Origin: Chamaecyparis obtusa
Taxonomy: Eukaryota; Streptophyta; Pinopsida; Cupressales; Cupressaceae
DNA length: 64,000 nucleotides
Direction: 5' to 3'
Assembly: GCA_027943335.1 (NCBI GenBank)
Contig: BSBK01009270.1
Location: 205,001 to 269,000 of the forward strand
Part shown: positions 1 to 10,778 of the stretch, piece after piece
How the letters are laid out: each line of letters begins with the position of its first letter
How positions within the stretch are numbered: the first letter of the stretch is position 1
Program-made: the position numbers and the translations under genes
Notes under the pieces: generated by a model
What the model was told of the DNA's origin: nothing
Databases searched by the model: none
Seen by the model: the letters and a program-made list of their open reading frames with translations, nothing else

Positions 1-852
1 CAGGATTAATGTTTACCGAGCAAGGTTGGCCCTTCAAAGGATTTTGTTACTACAGTTTGTTTATCCCAACCGACTATTGTAATAATTATTAGTGCTGACT
101 TGACAATCTAAATGTTAATTAGAATGGTATATATATATATATATATAGAAGGTCAAGTGGTGAATAAGATAAGCAGCATGCAGAAATCATTTTGAAGAAA
201 GGTATGTGCAAATTTTGAAGGATGGTTAGATATCCTTGAGGAGCAGCAAAGATTTATTTGATCAGTAAGGATCCAGTGAAGTAGAACAAAGATCTATAAT
301 CAACAATTCAGTTGTAGGTCATTTCATTGTTACTCTCTTACAATTGTAGCAGTGATATCAAAATCTCTTAACCGAGTTGGTTTAACAACCATTTTGTAAA
401 TCCTCTAACAAGGTGATAGTTCTATTGAATTGTTTCAAGACCTCTTACAAGGCCACTCCTAGCAGGGTGATTAAATCCTCTAACAAGGTCACACCTAACA
501 GTGTGTTTTGTAACCTTTTACCGGGTTGGCTTCTAACTGGGCATCACTTCAGAAGAGTGAAAAATAGTAACTAGTTACATTGGTGGTTTTTCCCATATTA
601 TGTTTCCACGATAAATCTGGTGTCTCTTGTGTTCATGTTATTTTCTTTCTTCATGTATGTTAATCAGTGATGAATGCTTAAGAACAGTTTAATTATTACA
701 CACTTCAAAGATCGAGTTTCAGCATTTCTCTGTATGTTTACTGAGTGACAATAGTAAATAATTTGTTAAGATATCTAAATGATCAGTGGTAATATTTTTG
801 TGGTTAACTGCTTCACCCCCCCCTCTCAATTACTGCATCTATATTTTCAACA
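1..852 (+). repeat. 5' LTR of copia element (partial)
   Basis: Matches 5851-6696 nearly base for base. It ends TCAACA at 852, next to the primer-binding site. An (AT)n run at about 128-148 is a candidate TATA region, longer than its counterpart in the 3' LTR. The U3 half with the 39-bp repeats is missing because the window starts inside the LTR. Confidence 0.93.
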
Positions 853-854
853 AT

Positions 855-866
855 TGGTATCAGAGC
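855..866 (+). promoter_or_regulatory. Primer-binding site (initiator tRNA-Met type)
   Basis: TGGTATCAGAGC lies 2 bp inside the 5' LTR end. This is the usual plant copia site complementary to the 3' end of initiator methionine tRNA and would prime minus-strand DNA synthesis. It is undamaged. Confidence 0.93.
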
Positions 867-914
867 ATATGGTACTTGCAGGAAGGGTTTCAAGGACCTA
901 AGCTAAAGATCAAG

Positions 915-2591
915 ATGTCTTACAAAAGAGAAATTCCAAGGCTTAACAGAAATAACTTTTCAGCATGGCAAGGTCTCATGAGACTTCATCTAGCTTTCAT
1001 TGGTGATTCAGGATGCAAATATATTGATCAAGAATATACAATTCCTACTGGCACATTAACTATTGAAGACATTGCAGAGAAGCAGAACCATAACACTATG
1101 ATGATAGACATTGCATCAGCTCTTAGCTATGAAGAATTTGATGAAATCAAAGACTACACAACTGCTCATGAAATGTGGAACAAGCTAAAGAAAATATATG
1201 GCGGTGATGACAATGTGAAGAGAGCCAAAGCAGAAAGCCTAAGAGGACAGTTTGATCAGATGAAAATGAGAGAAGAAGAAAACATTGCAAAATATGTTGA
1301 AAGGATCAAGACAAGTGTTAGTGCAATCAGAGCTTCTGGAGGAAAAATTGATGATGAAATTGTTATAAGTAAGGTTCTTAGAACATTACTTCCTATTTAT
1401 GCAATAAGAGTTTCTGCTATTCAAGAAAGAAGATGTGAAGAAAATCACAATATAACTTTGGATGCCTTAGTTGGAAGATTGATAGCCTTTGAACTGGATA
1501 ACTATGTTCCAACTTCTAAAAATATTGAATCAACTTTTAAGGCCAAACTTTCACTCAAGAAAGGGAAGAAAATCCAATCAGAAAGTGAAGAAGAATCAGA
1601 GGAAAGTTCTAATAGTGATCTTGAAGTTATTGAAGCATTACTTGCAAAGAAATATTCAAGAGGTGGAGGAAAATACAAAGGTAAAACTCCCTTAATCTAT
1701 TTTTCATGTGAAGAAATTGGTCATATTGCAGCTAGGTACCTAAACAAGCAAAGCAAAGATGAGAAGAAAGGTTACAAATACAATGGCAAGAAGAATTTCA
1801 AATCATTCAAGGATAAAGGTAAGAAAACATGTTTTTTAGTTAAAGATTTGGATGATAGTGAAGAAGAAATTGTTTTCATTGCTGTAAAAGATGAATCTGA
1901 TAATGATGAAGATGAGATGGCACTTATCTCTCATATAAGCAAGAATGATACATGGATTATAGATAGTGGATGTTCACATCATATGACTGGTGACAGGACT
2001 AAGTTTGAACACTTTGAAAACTTTGATGGTGGTAATGTAAGGTTTGGAAACAATGAACCTTGTTGTATAAAAGGAAAGGGACGAATTTCATTAACCAAAG
2101 AACTTATATGTGATAATGCATATTGGGTTGAAGGACTAAAGCATAATCTTCTAAGTGTAGCACAACTAATTAACATTGGATTCAAAGTTGAATTCATTAA
2201 TGGCAAAGCAAGACTGTTGGATGACAAAGGAAAACTGATAGGATCAGGCAAACAAACCAAAGGTAACCTGTTTTATCTTGATCTTGGTGAATACTCATGT
2301 TTTATTTCTCAAATTGAAGAAAGTTGGTTATGGCACAAAAGGTTATGTCATGTAAATTTTGATAACATGATGAAAATAAGCAAATTCAAGAAAGTAAGAG
2401 GTATTCCTACTTTGAAGAAACCTGATGTTGGTCTATGCAAGAATTGTCAAATTGGTAAAATGGGAAAGTCTAGTTTTAAAAGTAAAAACTATCAGTTTGA
2501 AGATATTTTGGAAATTGTGCATACTGATTTATGTGGACCTATTGGAATTGAGAGCTATACTGGAGAAAAAAAAATTTATTCTCTTTGTTGA
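915..2591 (+). pseudogene. copia gag, protease and integrase N-terminal part
   Basis: Begins with a UBN2-type gag domain (SAWQGLMRLHLAF, later AHEMWNKLKKIYGG). A zinc-knuckle position follows, but its first and last cysteines are tyrosine (YFSC-EEIGH-IAARY), so the CX2CX4HX4C knuckle is dead. The aspartic protease motif is intact (WIIDSGCSHHMTG). Next is the GAG-pre-integrase HHCC zinc-binding region (WHKRLCHVN ... CKNCQIGK) and the first catalytic Asp of the integrase core (VHTDLCGP). The frame is lost at an A9-type run near 2570, giving a false C-terminus at 2591. Confidence 0.92.
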
Positions 2592-3132
2592 TGATTACTC
2601 TAGAATGATGACTGTTATGTATTTAAGAGAAAAGTCAGAAGCATTTGAGAAGTTCAAATGGTATTTAGCAAGAGTAGAAAAGGAAACCGGAAAAAGAATA
2701 AAATGATTGAGATTAGACAAAGGTGGTGAATTCATCTCCCATGAATTCAATAATTTCTGCATTGAAAGAGAAATCAAAAGATAGGTATCAGCCCCGAGAA
2801 CTCTTGAGCAGAATGGATTAGCTGAAAGAAGGAACAGATCTATCATGGACTGTGCAAGGACTCTAATGATTGAAAAGAACATTGCTATGAAATACTGGAA
2901 GGAAGCTATCAGCACTGCAGTTCATACCTTGAACCGAGTACAGCTGAGAAAAGACACATTCAAGACTCCTTATGAGCTATGGTATGGCTACAAACCAAAT
3001 GTAAGTTACCTAAAAGTATTTGGTAGTAAATGTTACATCTTAAAAGAATCTAGAAAAGGAAAATTTGATGTAAAAAGTGATGAAGGAATATTTTTGGGAT
3101 ATTCTTGCAAAGTAAGGCATATAGATGTCTAA
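2592..3132 (+). pseudogene. copia integrase catalytic core fragment
   Basis: The continuing frame opens with FVDDYSRM (second catalytic Asp region) and later has EQNGLAERRNR, which holds the catalytic Glu of the DDE triad. Then come the usual copia sequences WKEAISTAVHTLNR, TPYELWYGYKPN and FLGYS. TGA at 2704 and TAG at 2782 interrupt it. The TAG stands just before VSAPRT, where copia integrases usually have Gln, so CAG to TAG is the likely change. The frame is lost again near 3115. Confidence 0.9.
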
Positions 3133-4323
3133 ATTTGTCTACTCACAAAATCATAGAAAGTGCACATGTGAGAATTGATGAGTTTGCAGAAAAGATTGAA
3201 GAAGAAAGCAAAAAGGAACCAAAGGATTACAGAAGATTTGTTTACATCAAACCTGATACATTTCCAGACACATCTGTCAATAAGGAAACTACATCTACCG
3301 AGCCCAGTACAGTAACCGAGTCACAAGAAGAAGTTCAGACTGAGTCACAAATTACCGAGTCTCAGTCTGAAGCTACCGAGCAAGTATCTACCGAGCCCAA
3401 ACAACCTGAACTTGAAGATGAAGAAGATGACAATGTAACTCATTTAGGAAGCAAGGAACCTGTATTGGCCAAGTACGTTAGAAAGCATCATACACCAGAT
3501 CAGATTATTGGAAACAAATCAGATGGTACTATGACAAGAAGTAAACTAAAAGGTACATGTTTATTTGCTGATTTTGAACCTAAAAATGTCAAAGATGCAT
3601 TGGAAAATGAAAGTTGGATTGAGGCTATGAATGAAGAAATAGAGCAAATAGAGAAAAATAAGACATGGACTCTTGTACCTAGGCCTAAAGATAAAAATGT
3701 AATTGGGACAAAATGGGTATTCAGAAATAAGTTGAATGAAGATGGTCAAGTATCAAGAAACAAAGCAAGATTGGTATGTAAAGGATATTCTCAAGAAGAA
3801 GGAATAGATTATGGAGAGACTTTTGCTCCTGTTGCAAGATTAGAAGGTGTGAGGACTTTATTTGCATATGCAGCACATAAAAGATTTAAGGTATATCAGA
3901 TGGATATAAAATCTGCATTTCTCAATGGTATTCTTGAGGAAGAAGTCTACATTGAGCAACCTGAAGGTTTTATTGATCCAGAAAAAAAGGATATGGTCTG
4001 CAAATTACACAAAGCATTGTATGGTCTGAAACAAGCTCCTAGAGCATGGTATGGAAAGATTACATAACTATCTTACTCAGATTGATTTCAAAAGAGCTAA
4101 TGACAACAGTAATTTATACATCAAAGAAGGATCAGATAACAAAATTGTTTTGGCAGAAATATTTGTGGACGATACTATGCTTACAGGAAATGATGATCTG
4201 TGCAAAGAATTTTCAGAGCATATGAACAAAGAATTTGAAATGTCTATGTTTGGTCAGATAAATTTTTTTTGTTGGACTTCAGATTCAGCAGAACAAAAAT
4301 GGTATCTACATTACTCTGTCTAA
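3105..4323 (+). pseudogene. copia reverse transcriptase fragment
   Basis: An acidic linker rich in Thr, Glu and Ser with repeated TEPS/TES/TEQ motifs (about 3290-3440) precedes the RVT_2 domain. Diagnostic blocks are [76 protein letters not shown] and the catalytic FVDD. A frame change at about 4050 splits it after APRAWY. A second, in a T-run near 4265, ends the frame at 4323. The residues of the active site themselves are intact. Confidence 0.93.
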
Positions 4324-5117
4324 ATATATCAGGGAAATACTTAAGAAATTTGGTATGGAAGATTCAAAACCAGTTGGTACACCCATGTGTACTGGACTGA
4401 AGCTTACCAAAGATGATGATTCAAAAAAAGGTAGATCAGACCTTATACAGATCAATGATTGGAAAATTACAGTATGTAGTGCACACAAGGCCTGATATTG
4501 CCTTAGCAGTTGGTATAGTGGCAAGATTCTCAGCTAAACCCAGAGAAAATCACATGATGGCAATCAAAAGAATCTTGAGGTATTTAAGGGGAATTGAAGA
4601 TTATGGCTTGTGGTATAAATTTGGAGGCAATCTAGATTTAAAAGTGTTTACTGATGCTGATTGGGCAGGAAACATTGATGACAGAAAGAGTACACGTGGT
4701 GGAGCATTCTTTCTTGGCAAGAGGTTAGTATCTTGGACTAGTATAAAGAAAAACTGCACATCCCAATCCATAGTAGAAGTAGAATATGTTGCTGTAGCAG
4801 TAAACTGCTCTAATATTGTATGGTTTAAACAGTTTTTGGAAGGCATGAAGGTTGAGATCAAAGAACCAGTTGTTATGTTTTGTGACAATACAAGTGCAAT
4901 AAATATTTCAAAGAATCCAGTAATGCATTCCAAAACCAAGCACATTGCTATAAAATATCACTTTGTCAGAGAATTGGTGCAGGACAAGGAAATTAGATTG
5001 GAATATATTCATACAAAAGAACAAATTGCAGATATCTTCACCAAGCCACTATCTAAGGATCCATTCTTGTATCTAAGAGGCAAGTTAGGGGTCACTCCCC
5101 TGTCCGAGGTTCACTAA
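4324..5117 (+). pseudogene. copia RT C-terminus and RNase H
   Basis: Carries the usual copia end: YRSMIGKLQYVVHTRPDIALAV, then RNase H with catalytic acids in VFTDADWAG, VEVEYVAVA and FCDNTSAIN, and the terminal IADIFTKPL block. The TAA/TAG-free frame from 4413 reaches a normal stop at 5115-5117. The stretch 4324-4412 belongs to the same protein in the same frame as 4413 onward. Confidence 0.92.
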
Positions 5118-5457
5118 ATAAAGTTTTAGTGATGCATCAACCAGAACATGTTGAAGATCAATGAGATGATGCAACATAGTCAAGGAATCATTGCATATGA
5201 ATTAGTACATAAGGTACATTGATATTTACCGAAACTGTGTAAGTTGTCTTTGGCATGTGTTGTTAAAGAGGGAGAGTTTGCTGTCATTTCAAGAAATTTC
5301 TAAGGAAAATAATTTGAGAAGTTAAGAGGGAGAGTTCTTAGTCAGAAAGAAGTTTGAAGATGATGGGAATCAGAATGAAGCTAAGGATATGTTTCTTACT
5401 CTAGGTTTCTCTATGAAATTTTATTGTGCTATGACATGTTGTGTTGCCATCAATGTC
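5118..5457 (+). other. copia 3' internal untranslated region with decoy purine tracts
   Basis: No coding potential. Two sequences nearly identical to the functional polypurine tract occur upstream of it: AAAGAGGGAGAG at 5265-5276 and TAAGAGGGAGAG at 5323-5334. Confidence 0.7.
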
Positions 5458-5469
5458 AAAGAGGGAGAT
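5458..5469 (+). promoter_or_regulatory. Polypurine tract
   Basis: AAAGAGGGAGAT immediately precedes the TGTTGGA start of the 3' LTR. It is the plus-strand primer for reverse transcription. Confidence 0.92.
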
Positions 5470-6696
5470 TGTTGGATACAATTGTCTGAAGGACATTGTT
5501 GGATTAGCTATGTGTTGTCTTTGATGTCACACAAATGTCATATCAATTATCATTCTCAGTGTCTACCGAGCTCAGTCGGTCAGCTAGGTGGTTCTTAGTG
5601 TCTACTAAGCTCAGTTGGTCAGCTAGGCGGTTCTCAATGTCTACCGAGCTCAGTCAGTCAGCTAGGCAGTTTTTAGTGTCTACCGAGATCTCTCGGGTGT
5701 CAAAAGGAATCATGACAGAAAATAGTGTTAACTGAGCCTCCTCGGTTATCGAAGGAAAATTAGTGGTTACTGAGCTCACTCGGTCTCCGAAGGATGTTGC
5801 AGAATTTGTTGTGGTTACCGAGTTCACTTGGTCATCGAAGGAAATCTTTTCAGGTTTAATGTTTATCGAGCAAGGTCGGCCCTTCAAAGGATTTTGTTAC
5901 TATAGTTTGTTTATCCTAGCCACCTGTTGTAATAATTATTAGTGCCGACTTGACAATCTAAATGTTAATTAGAATGGTATATATATATATAGAAGGTCAA
6001 GTGGTGAATAAGATAAGTAGCATGTAGAAATCATTTTGAACAAAGGTATGTGCGAATTTTGAAGGGTGGTTAGATATCCTTGAGGAGCAACAAAGATTTA
6101 TTTGATCAGTAAGGATCTAGTGAAGTAGAACAGAGATCTATAATCAGCAATTCAGTTGCAGGTCATTTCATTGTTACTCTCTTACAATTGTAGCAGTGAT
6201 ATCAAAATCTCTTAACCGAGTTGGTTTAACAACCATTTTGTAAATCCTCTAACAAGGTGACAGTTCTATTGAATTGTTTCAAGACCTCTTACAAGGCCAC
6301 TCCTAGCAAGGTGATTAAATCCTGTAACAAGGTCACACCTAACAGTGTGTTTTGTAACCTTTTACCGGGTTGGCTTCTAACCAGGCATCACTTCAGAAGA
6401 GTGAAAAATAGTAACTAGTTACATTGGTGGTTTTTTCCCATATTGGGTTTCCACGGTAAATCTGCTGTCTCGTGTTCATGTTATTTTCTTTATTCATGTA
6501 TGTTAATCAGTGATGAATGCTTAAGAACAGTTTAATTATTACACACTTCAAAGATCGAGTTTTAACATTTCTTTGTATGTTTACCGAGTGGTAACAGTAA
6601 ATAATTTGTTAAGATATCTAAGGGATCAGTGGTAATATTTTTGTGGTTAACTGATTCACCCCCCCTCTCTCAGTTACTGCATCTATATTTCCAACA
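5470..6696 (+). repeat. 3' LTR of copia element (1227 bp)
   Basis: Begins TGTTGGA and ends TCCAACA, a perfect 7-bp terminal inverted repeat with the required TG...CA. U3 holds a 39-bp tandem repeat. A short AT run at about 5977-5990 may be the TATA region. The six bases ACCGAG and their complement CTCGGT recur through U3. The flank after 6696 matches the empty site in block B from 47012. Confidence 0.95.
5561..5695 (+). repeat. 39-bp tandem repeat in LTR U3, about 3.5 copies
   Basis: The GTCTAC start of each unit falls at 5561, 5600, 5639 and 5678, exactly 39 bp apart. Each unit contains a near-palindrome of the type ACCGAGCTCAGTCGGT. Repeated U3 boxes of this sort act as enhancers in some plant copia elements; that role here is inference. 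Confidence 0.85.
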
Positions 6697-6701
6697 ATCC
6701 C
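6697..6701. other. Candidate copia target-site duplication (3' copy)
   Basis: ATCCC directly follows the 3' LTR. The unoccupied copy in block B reads continuously through this point (47006-47020). The partner copy lies upstream of the window, so the duplication is predicted, not seen. Confidence 0.5.
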
Positions 6702-7468
6702 TACATGTGTGTGACTTAATTTCCACATTGGTCCCCAATTGTATTAATAAATAGGATTTTCTTGAATAAAATATATTCTTATATCAAGTAATTTATTATG
6801 GAGAGGATTAAGATATTTAAGTTTCATTCTAGGTACATACATAATTAAGAATAGTTAGCCTAATGAAAATGTTTTCTATTATCTAATGGTGATTTTAAGA
6901 AAACTTAATAGGTGATTGAGTAAATTCTATTTTAAGGAATATTAAACGGATATTAATAATTAATTTATTTAAATCCTATTGTAGGAGCTATAATTAATTT
7001 AGAGTTATTCTTAATTAAGTAAAATGTTAATTAATGAGATTACCAATGAAATTATTTAATTAAGATCTCCTTGGAAATTTTATTATTGAAGTTTACATTT
7101 AATTTTAAGATTTAACTTTAATCAACATCTTAATAAACATTGGATGGCTATAGATTTATTTTATTATGATAATCAAATAAATGTAACTAGGCTTAGAATC
7201 TTTAGTGAAAGGAGGAAACATATACTTAATTAAGTTATTATTATACAATTGTATTTCAACGGATGATCCCTTTTATTGTTTTGACTAAGGTAGTTACCCC
7301 TAGTTGTATGTTTGACTTTATTCGTGCGAGGGATATTGGTGGGACAAGAATCCCTCGTCATGATTCCCCTAAAATGATCGTAAGCTTACTCCTAAGTTAT
7401 TCAAACTTTCCGTGAAGTCAACCTATAAAATTTAAACATTTATTATTAGCTTTAAAAAAAATGTTGGT
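6702..7468. other. AT-rich region without recognised genes (block A)
   Basis: Very AT-rich with many TTAATTAA-type stretches. I see no coding sequence. It is conserved at 47017-47784. Confidence 0.6.
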
Positions 7469-8074
7469 GTGTTTTTCCTATTAAATTATGGCCATGACAG
7501 ACTTGTAGCAGTGTATTCAAATACAACATCGGTAATAGTTGGGAATTTAGAGGAGAGTGTAATAGAGGAGGAGCTCTTGAAAATGTTCCAAGTATATGGA
7601 CCTATAACTTCATGCCATGTAATCCATGAAAAAATTTCCATGATATCCTTGAGCTATGACTTGTTAATGAATCTCTTGGATCCTTCAATCTTCAGTGAAC
7701 AACTTCATTGTATATTTTGTAGTTATGGAGCACTAATATCACTCATAGTGGCCACCTTAGAAAATAGAACTTCCAAGGGTTATGGTTATGTTAGGTTTGT
7801 GTCAATGGGGGATGCCCAAGTAGCTATTAAATTGTTTCATGACTTTGTAATCAAAGGGAAAATATCTCTCTCACCCAATTTGTTCCTTGTAGTAAAAGAG
7901 AGTTTGTTGCTTACTTTTTTAATTTGGATAGAAAGAAAAAGGATGTTTTCAGTCTTTAGCTCATTTGTTATGCTTAATTTCTTCAGAGTTCCTTTTTATA
8001 TGCTATGTACTCATTTTCTTCTTTGGACATTTCAGGAAAAAGATAAAATCTTTTTAAGTTCTTTCTTCACATAA
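7469..8074 (+). pseudogene. RRM-type RNA-binding protein fragment, copy A
   Basis: A 201-codon frame opening with GTG, not ATG, so it is a fragment or exon rather than a complete gene. Residues 19-50 look like the first half of an RRM (SVIVGNLEESVIEEELLKMF, then a YGPITSCHVI strand) with an RNP2-like core. The middle resembles a second RRM that keeps an RNP1-like SKGYGYVRFVS and AQVAIKLFHD. The spacing is wrong for complete RRMs because the second half of the first one is missing. Closest in feel to poly(A)-binding or related RRM proteins. The C-terminal 60 residues are hydrophobic and probably intronic. The same frame is open in block B. Confidence 0.55.
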
Positions 8075-9369
8075 AAAAAATCTTCTATACAAAATAGTAT
8101 TTGGTTCAATGATCCTCATCATCAATTTCTAATTGAAATACCAGAAAATGAAAATTAGAAGAATTAAAATGAGTTAGCCATTTGTTTACTCTCAAATTTT
8201 CATCATCACTTCGTAAGTGAAATACCATAAAATAGAAATTAGAAGAATTTAAATGGATAAGCCTTGTGTGTATTCTTGAAACATCCTTTTACTGGCATAA
8301 GTTTTGTATAGTCTAAAATGTATTTTAAATATTTCTTAAAAGAAATTGAAAATGGTTTTTTTGGATTAGTGTTCTCCAAACCATGATCAAAAAGGAAAAT
8401 AGTGCAACCTGAGATATCAATTTAAAATAAACACAAAGAATTTCTTTTACAACCATTCTTGTAAATCTTTATTTTACTGCACACTATAAACAACATCGGG
8501 TGTGTTTAGTATGTATCCATCCCTTTCCTTTTTCCCTACATCCCAAATGCTTTCCTCTTCAGTACTAACTTACGACATAATTTGTTCAAATGTTTGGATT
8601 GCTGATTCATTTTTCATCTCTTGATCAACTTTCTTAAACTCACACCATACTTGCTGACCATGCAAATTTTCTCTGTTCTTTTTTCCATTCATCATGCTCT
8701 GTTTCAAACAAGCTAATTTGTGGGTGACTTTACTATTTCATTTCATTTGATTGTGATGTTTTGATATCTTTATGTTTGTTGGTATGTTAGAAATGAAATT
8801 TGAGTTGACCATTTTTGGGAATTTCAAATTTTTTTAATCTCTGTAATTTTCAAAATTCTATGAAAGGAGACATCTTGTTGGTATGTTAAAAAGGAAATTT
8901 GAGTTGATAATATTTAGAAATTTGATTTTTTTAATATCTAAAATTTGCAAATCTGTGTCAACAAGACATCTTTCTATTTTAGAAAATAAATTTGAGTTGA
9001 TAATATTTGATAAATTAGCTCTACAAGATCTTAAAATAGCTAGTAGATAGCCTTGGTTTCTTTATCAGATGAAAATAGACCAGTTACCAAAAACTGCTTC
9101 AAGAAGTGATTTTTAGTCAGCTTCTGCTTTGTTTGTGCATAATCCATGTCTCTTCTTTTTAAATCTTAAATCATTTTGATGATTTGCATGCTATATTACT
9201 AATATTCCTTTATGTATGATGCTAGGATATCTAATGGTAACATCCATACCAACTGACAGAAATCCTCTAACTTTGATCTACAACGTGTTAGTTCACTATA
9301 ACTAAAAATATTTCTTTAAACAAACTGTAAGAGATAAAAATATATGTATAAGATATATATTTATATCTA
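8075..9369. other. AT-rich non-coding region of block A
   Basis: No coding sequence recognised. A short phrase (GAAATTTGAGTTGA plus flanks) recurs three times between about 8795 and 9005. The interval 9047-9194 is absent from block B. Confidence 0.6.
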
Positions 9370-10763
9370 TGATTCAAGTGTGGGGGTTTATGTGTTGTGT
9401 GTGATGAAAAATGTTGTGGACATACAAAAATTAATAAAACATAAATACTTATCTTGAAAAGGAGAAGATTCAGAAATCACTATTTTCTAGTGTCTGTATT
9501 CAGTTTTGGGAAATTTTGCAACTGGATCTGGCCTGGAAATGCAGAAATAGAGAAAACCCATAACCTTCTGTCTTTCTGAGAAAGGTTGACCTTGACCCAA
9601 AATAGGGGTAAGAACTTAACTCAAGGCACAATCTTACCCCTAAAAGTCGACCTTGACCTGCACTGTTCTAATGAAAATTCTATTCTCGAATCCTGGAAGT
9701 TCTCCGAAAAGGGTACTAAGATCTGAACTGCAATCCGTTGTCCTGCACCTGTACCTACAAGAAAAAGTGTTTTTTTGTTTGGATGAAGGGTTTTCCTTAG
9801 TCAAACCCCAGTTTGGAATCAACCTTTAAAAATGGAATTGAAATAGAGATTGCTAGCAATTAGTAGAAGTAGATCTAACAACGAAGCTATGATATTCAAT
9901 AGATATGCAATCATATTTGAATTGTAAAAAAGTATGTTGATATGAAAGATTGGACTTAACACTAACAAATGGAAATCAAAACCTCCATGATTGTATGCCT
10001 GGAATCCACCTTGAAGGGAAAATGAGTAGATCTTGAAGATGAACAAAGGATCTTGAAGGAAGATCACACCACCATGATAGATAGATCTAGGATTTGAATG
10101 ATGAATCTTGAATGCTTGAACCAAATTCCTCTAAAGGCTTGAATGTTTCAATCCTCGATCTCCAATGGAGAACTTGTATGCTTGAATGTAGATGATGGAT
10201 GGATCTCACACTTGATTGATGATAAAAGATGGATCACTTGATGCTTTGATGGAGATGGATTGAAATGAGAGAGGAAGACTTCCTTTTATACTAATCTAGG
10301 GTACAAACTTCTAGAGAGTCTGACATAGGAGAATTAAATTTCCATTTAAACCTTAACCCCTAGAAATGGACCTAGATTAAATATAATTAATAGTTTACTA
10401 TTCTAAAATCCGAAACAGCTGACCCAAAAGCGGGAAAATAAACTTTCCGAAGCTTGACATCCAGAATCTTCTAGAATCTAAAATCTGAACCCGTGGTCAG
10501 GGTTGAGGTCAACTCTGACCTAGGTCATGGTTGAGGTCAACCTTGACCCAGAAGGTTGACCTTGACCCTAAGGTCAAGAATCTCATGGTTTCAGGTCAAG
10601 GTGTCAGAAACAAGTTGGAATGAGGTGGAGGAAATGGCAGAATAGGGGGAAAACCATGATCCAAGCCAACGATTCCATGAAGGCATTTGACATGACCACA
10701 AACCACCTACTCGAAGGGCTAAACCAGTCCTAAATGGAAGTGCTTCCATTTTCTGACAGTACA
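9370..10763 (-). repeat. LTR of a gypsy-like retroelement, copy A
   Basis: On the minus strand it starts TGTACTGTC at 10763, right after a purine tract, and ends ...CA at 9370. It aligns with the LTR at 49538-50904 and, more distantly, with the solo LTR at 16939-18511. All three share the inverted phrase GGAAGTGCTTCC near the terminus, a PNWGLTKENP-like reading near 9800, and many GGTCAACCTTGACC palindromes. No partner LTR is present in the window for this copy. Confidence 0.8.
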
Positions 10764-10778
10764 TTTAGCCCCCACTTT
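10764..10778 (-). promoter_or_regulatory. Polypurine tract of gypsy-like element, copy A
   Basis: On the minus strand AAAGTGGGGGCTAAA abuts the TGTA start of the LTR. This fixes the element's orientation as minus and makes 9370-10763 its 3' LTR. Confidence 0.8.

Larger units (their letters stand above)
915..5117 (+). pseudogene. copia gag-pol polyprotein, frame broken
   Basis: One polyprotein gene read in alternating frames. The likely start is the ATG at 915 (MSYKREIPRL), in the leader after the primer site, rather than the earlier frame opening at 786. Segments: gag, protease and integrase N-part to about 2580; integrase core to about 3120; RT to about 4260; end of RT and RNase H to 5117. 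Frame changes fall near 2573 (an A-run), 3115, 4050 and 4265 (a T-run). In-frame stops are TGA at 2704 and TAG at 2782. Downstream parts are well conserved, so the damage came after insertion. The element cannot make its own polyprotein. Confidence 0.93.
1..6696 (+). mobile_element. Ty1/copia LTR retrotransposon, 5' end outside window
   Basis: The parts stand in canonical order: 5' LTR remainder, primer-binding site, gag-protease-integrase-RT-RNase H, polypurine tract, 3' LTR. The order integrase before RT defines Ty1/copia. Position 1 aligns with 5851 in the 3' LTR, so about 381 bp of the 5' LTR lie upstream of the window. A hand comparison of the two LTRs over about 845 bp finds roughly 45 substitutions, mostly transitions, plus an AT-run length difference. 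The insertion is therefore old, and its frame is broken by several frameshifts and stops. It sits exactly at the left edge of duplicated block A. Confidence 0.95.

Noticed and set aside
1979..2260. Minus-strand frame of 93 codons opposite the copia protease region
   Set aside because: Shadow of the gag-pol reading frame.
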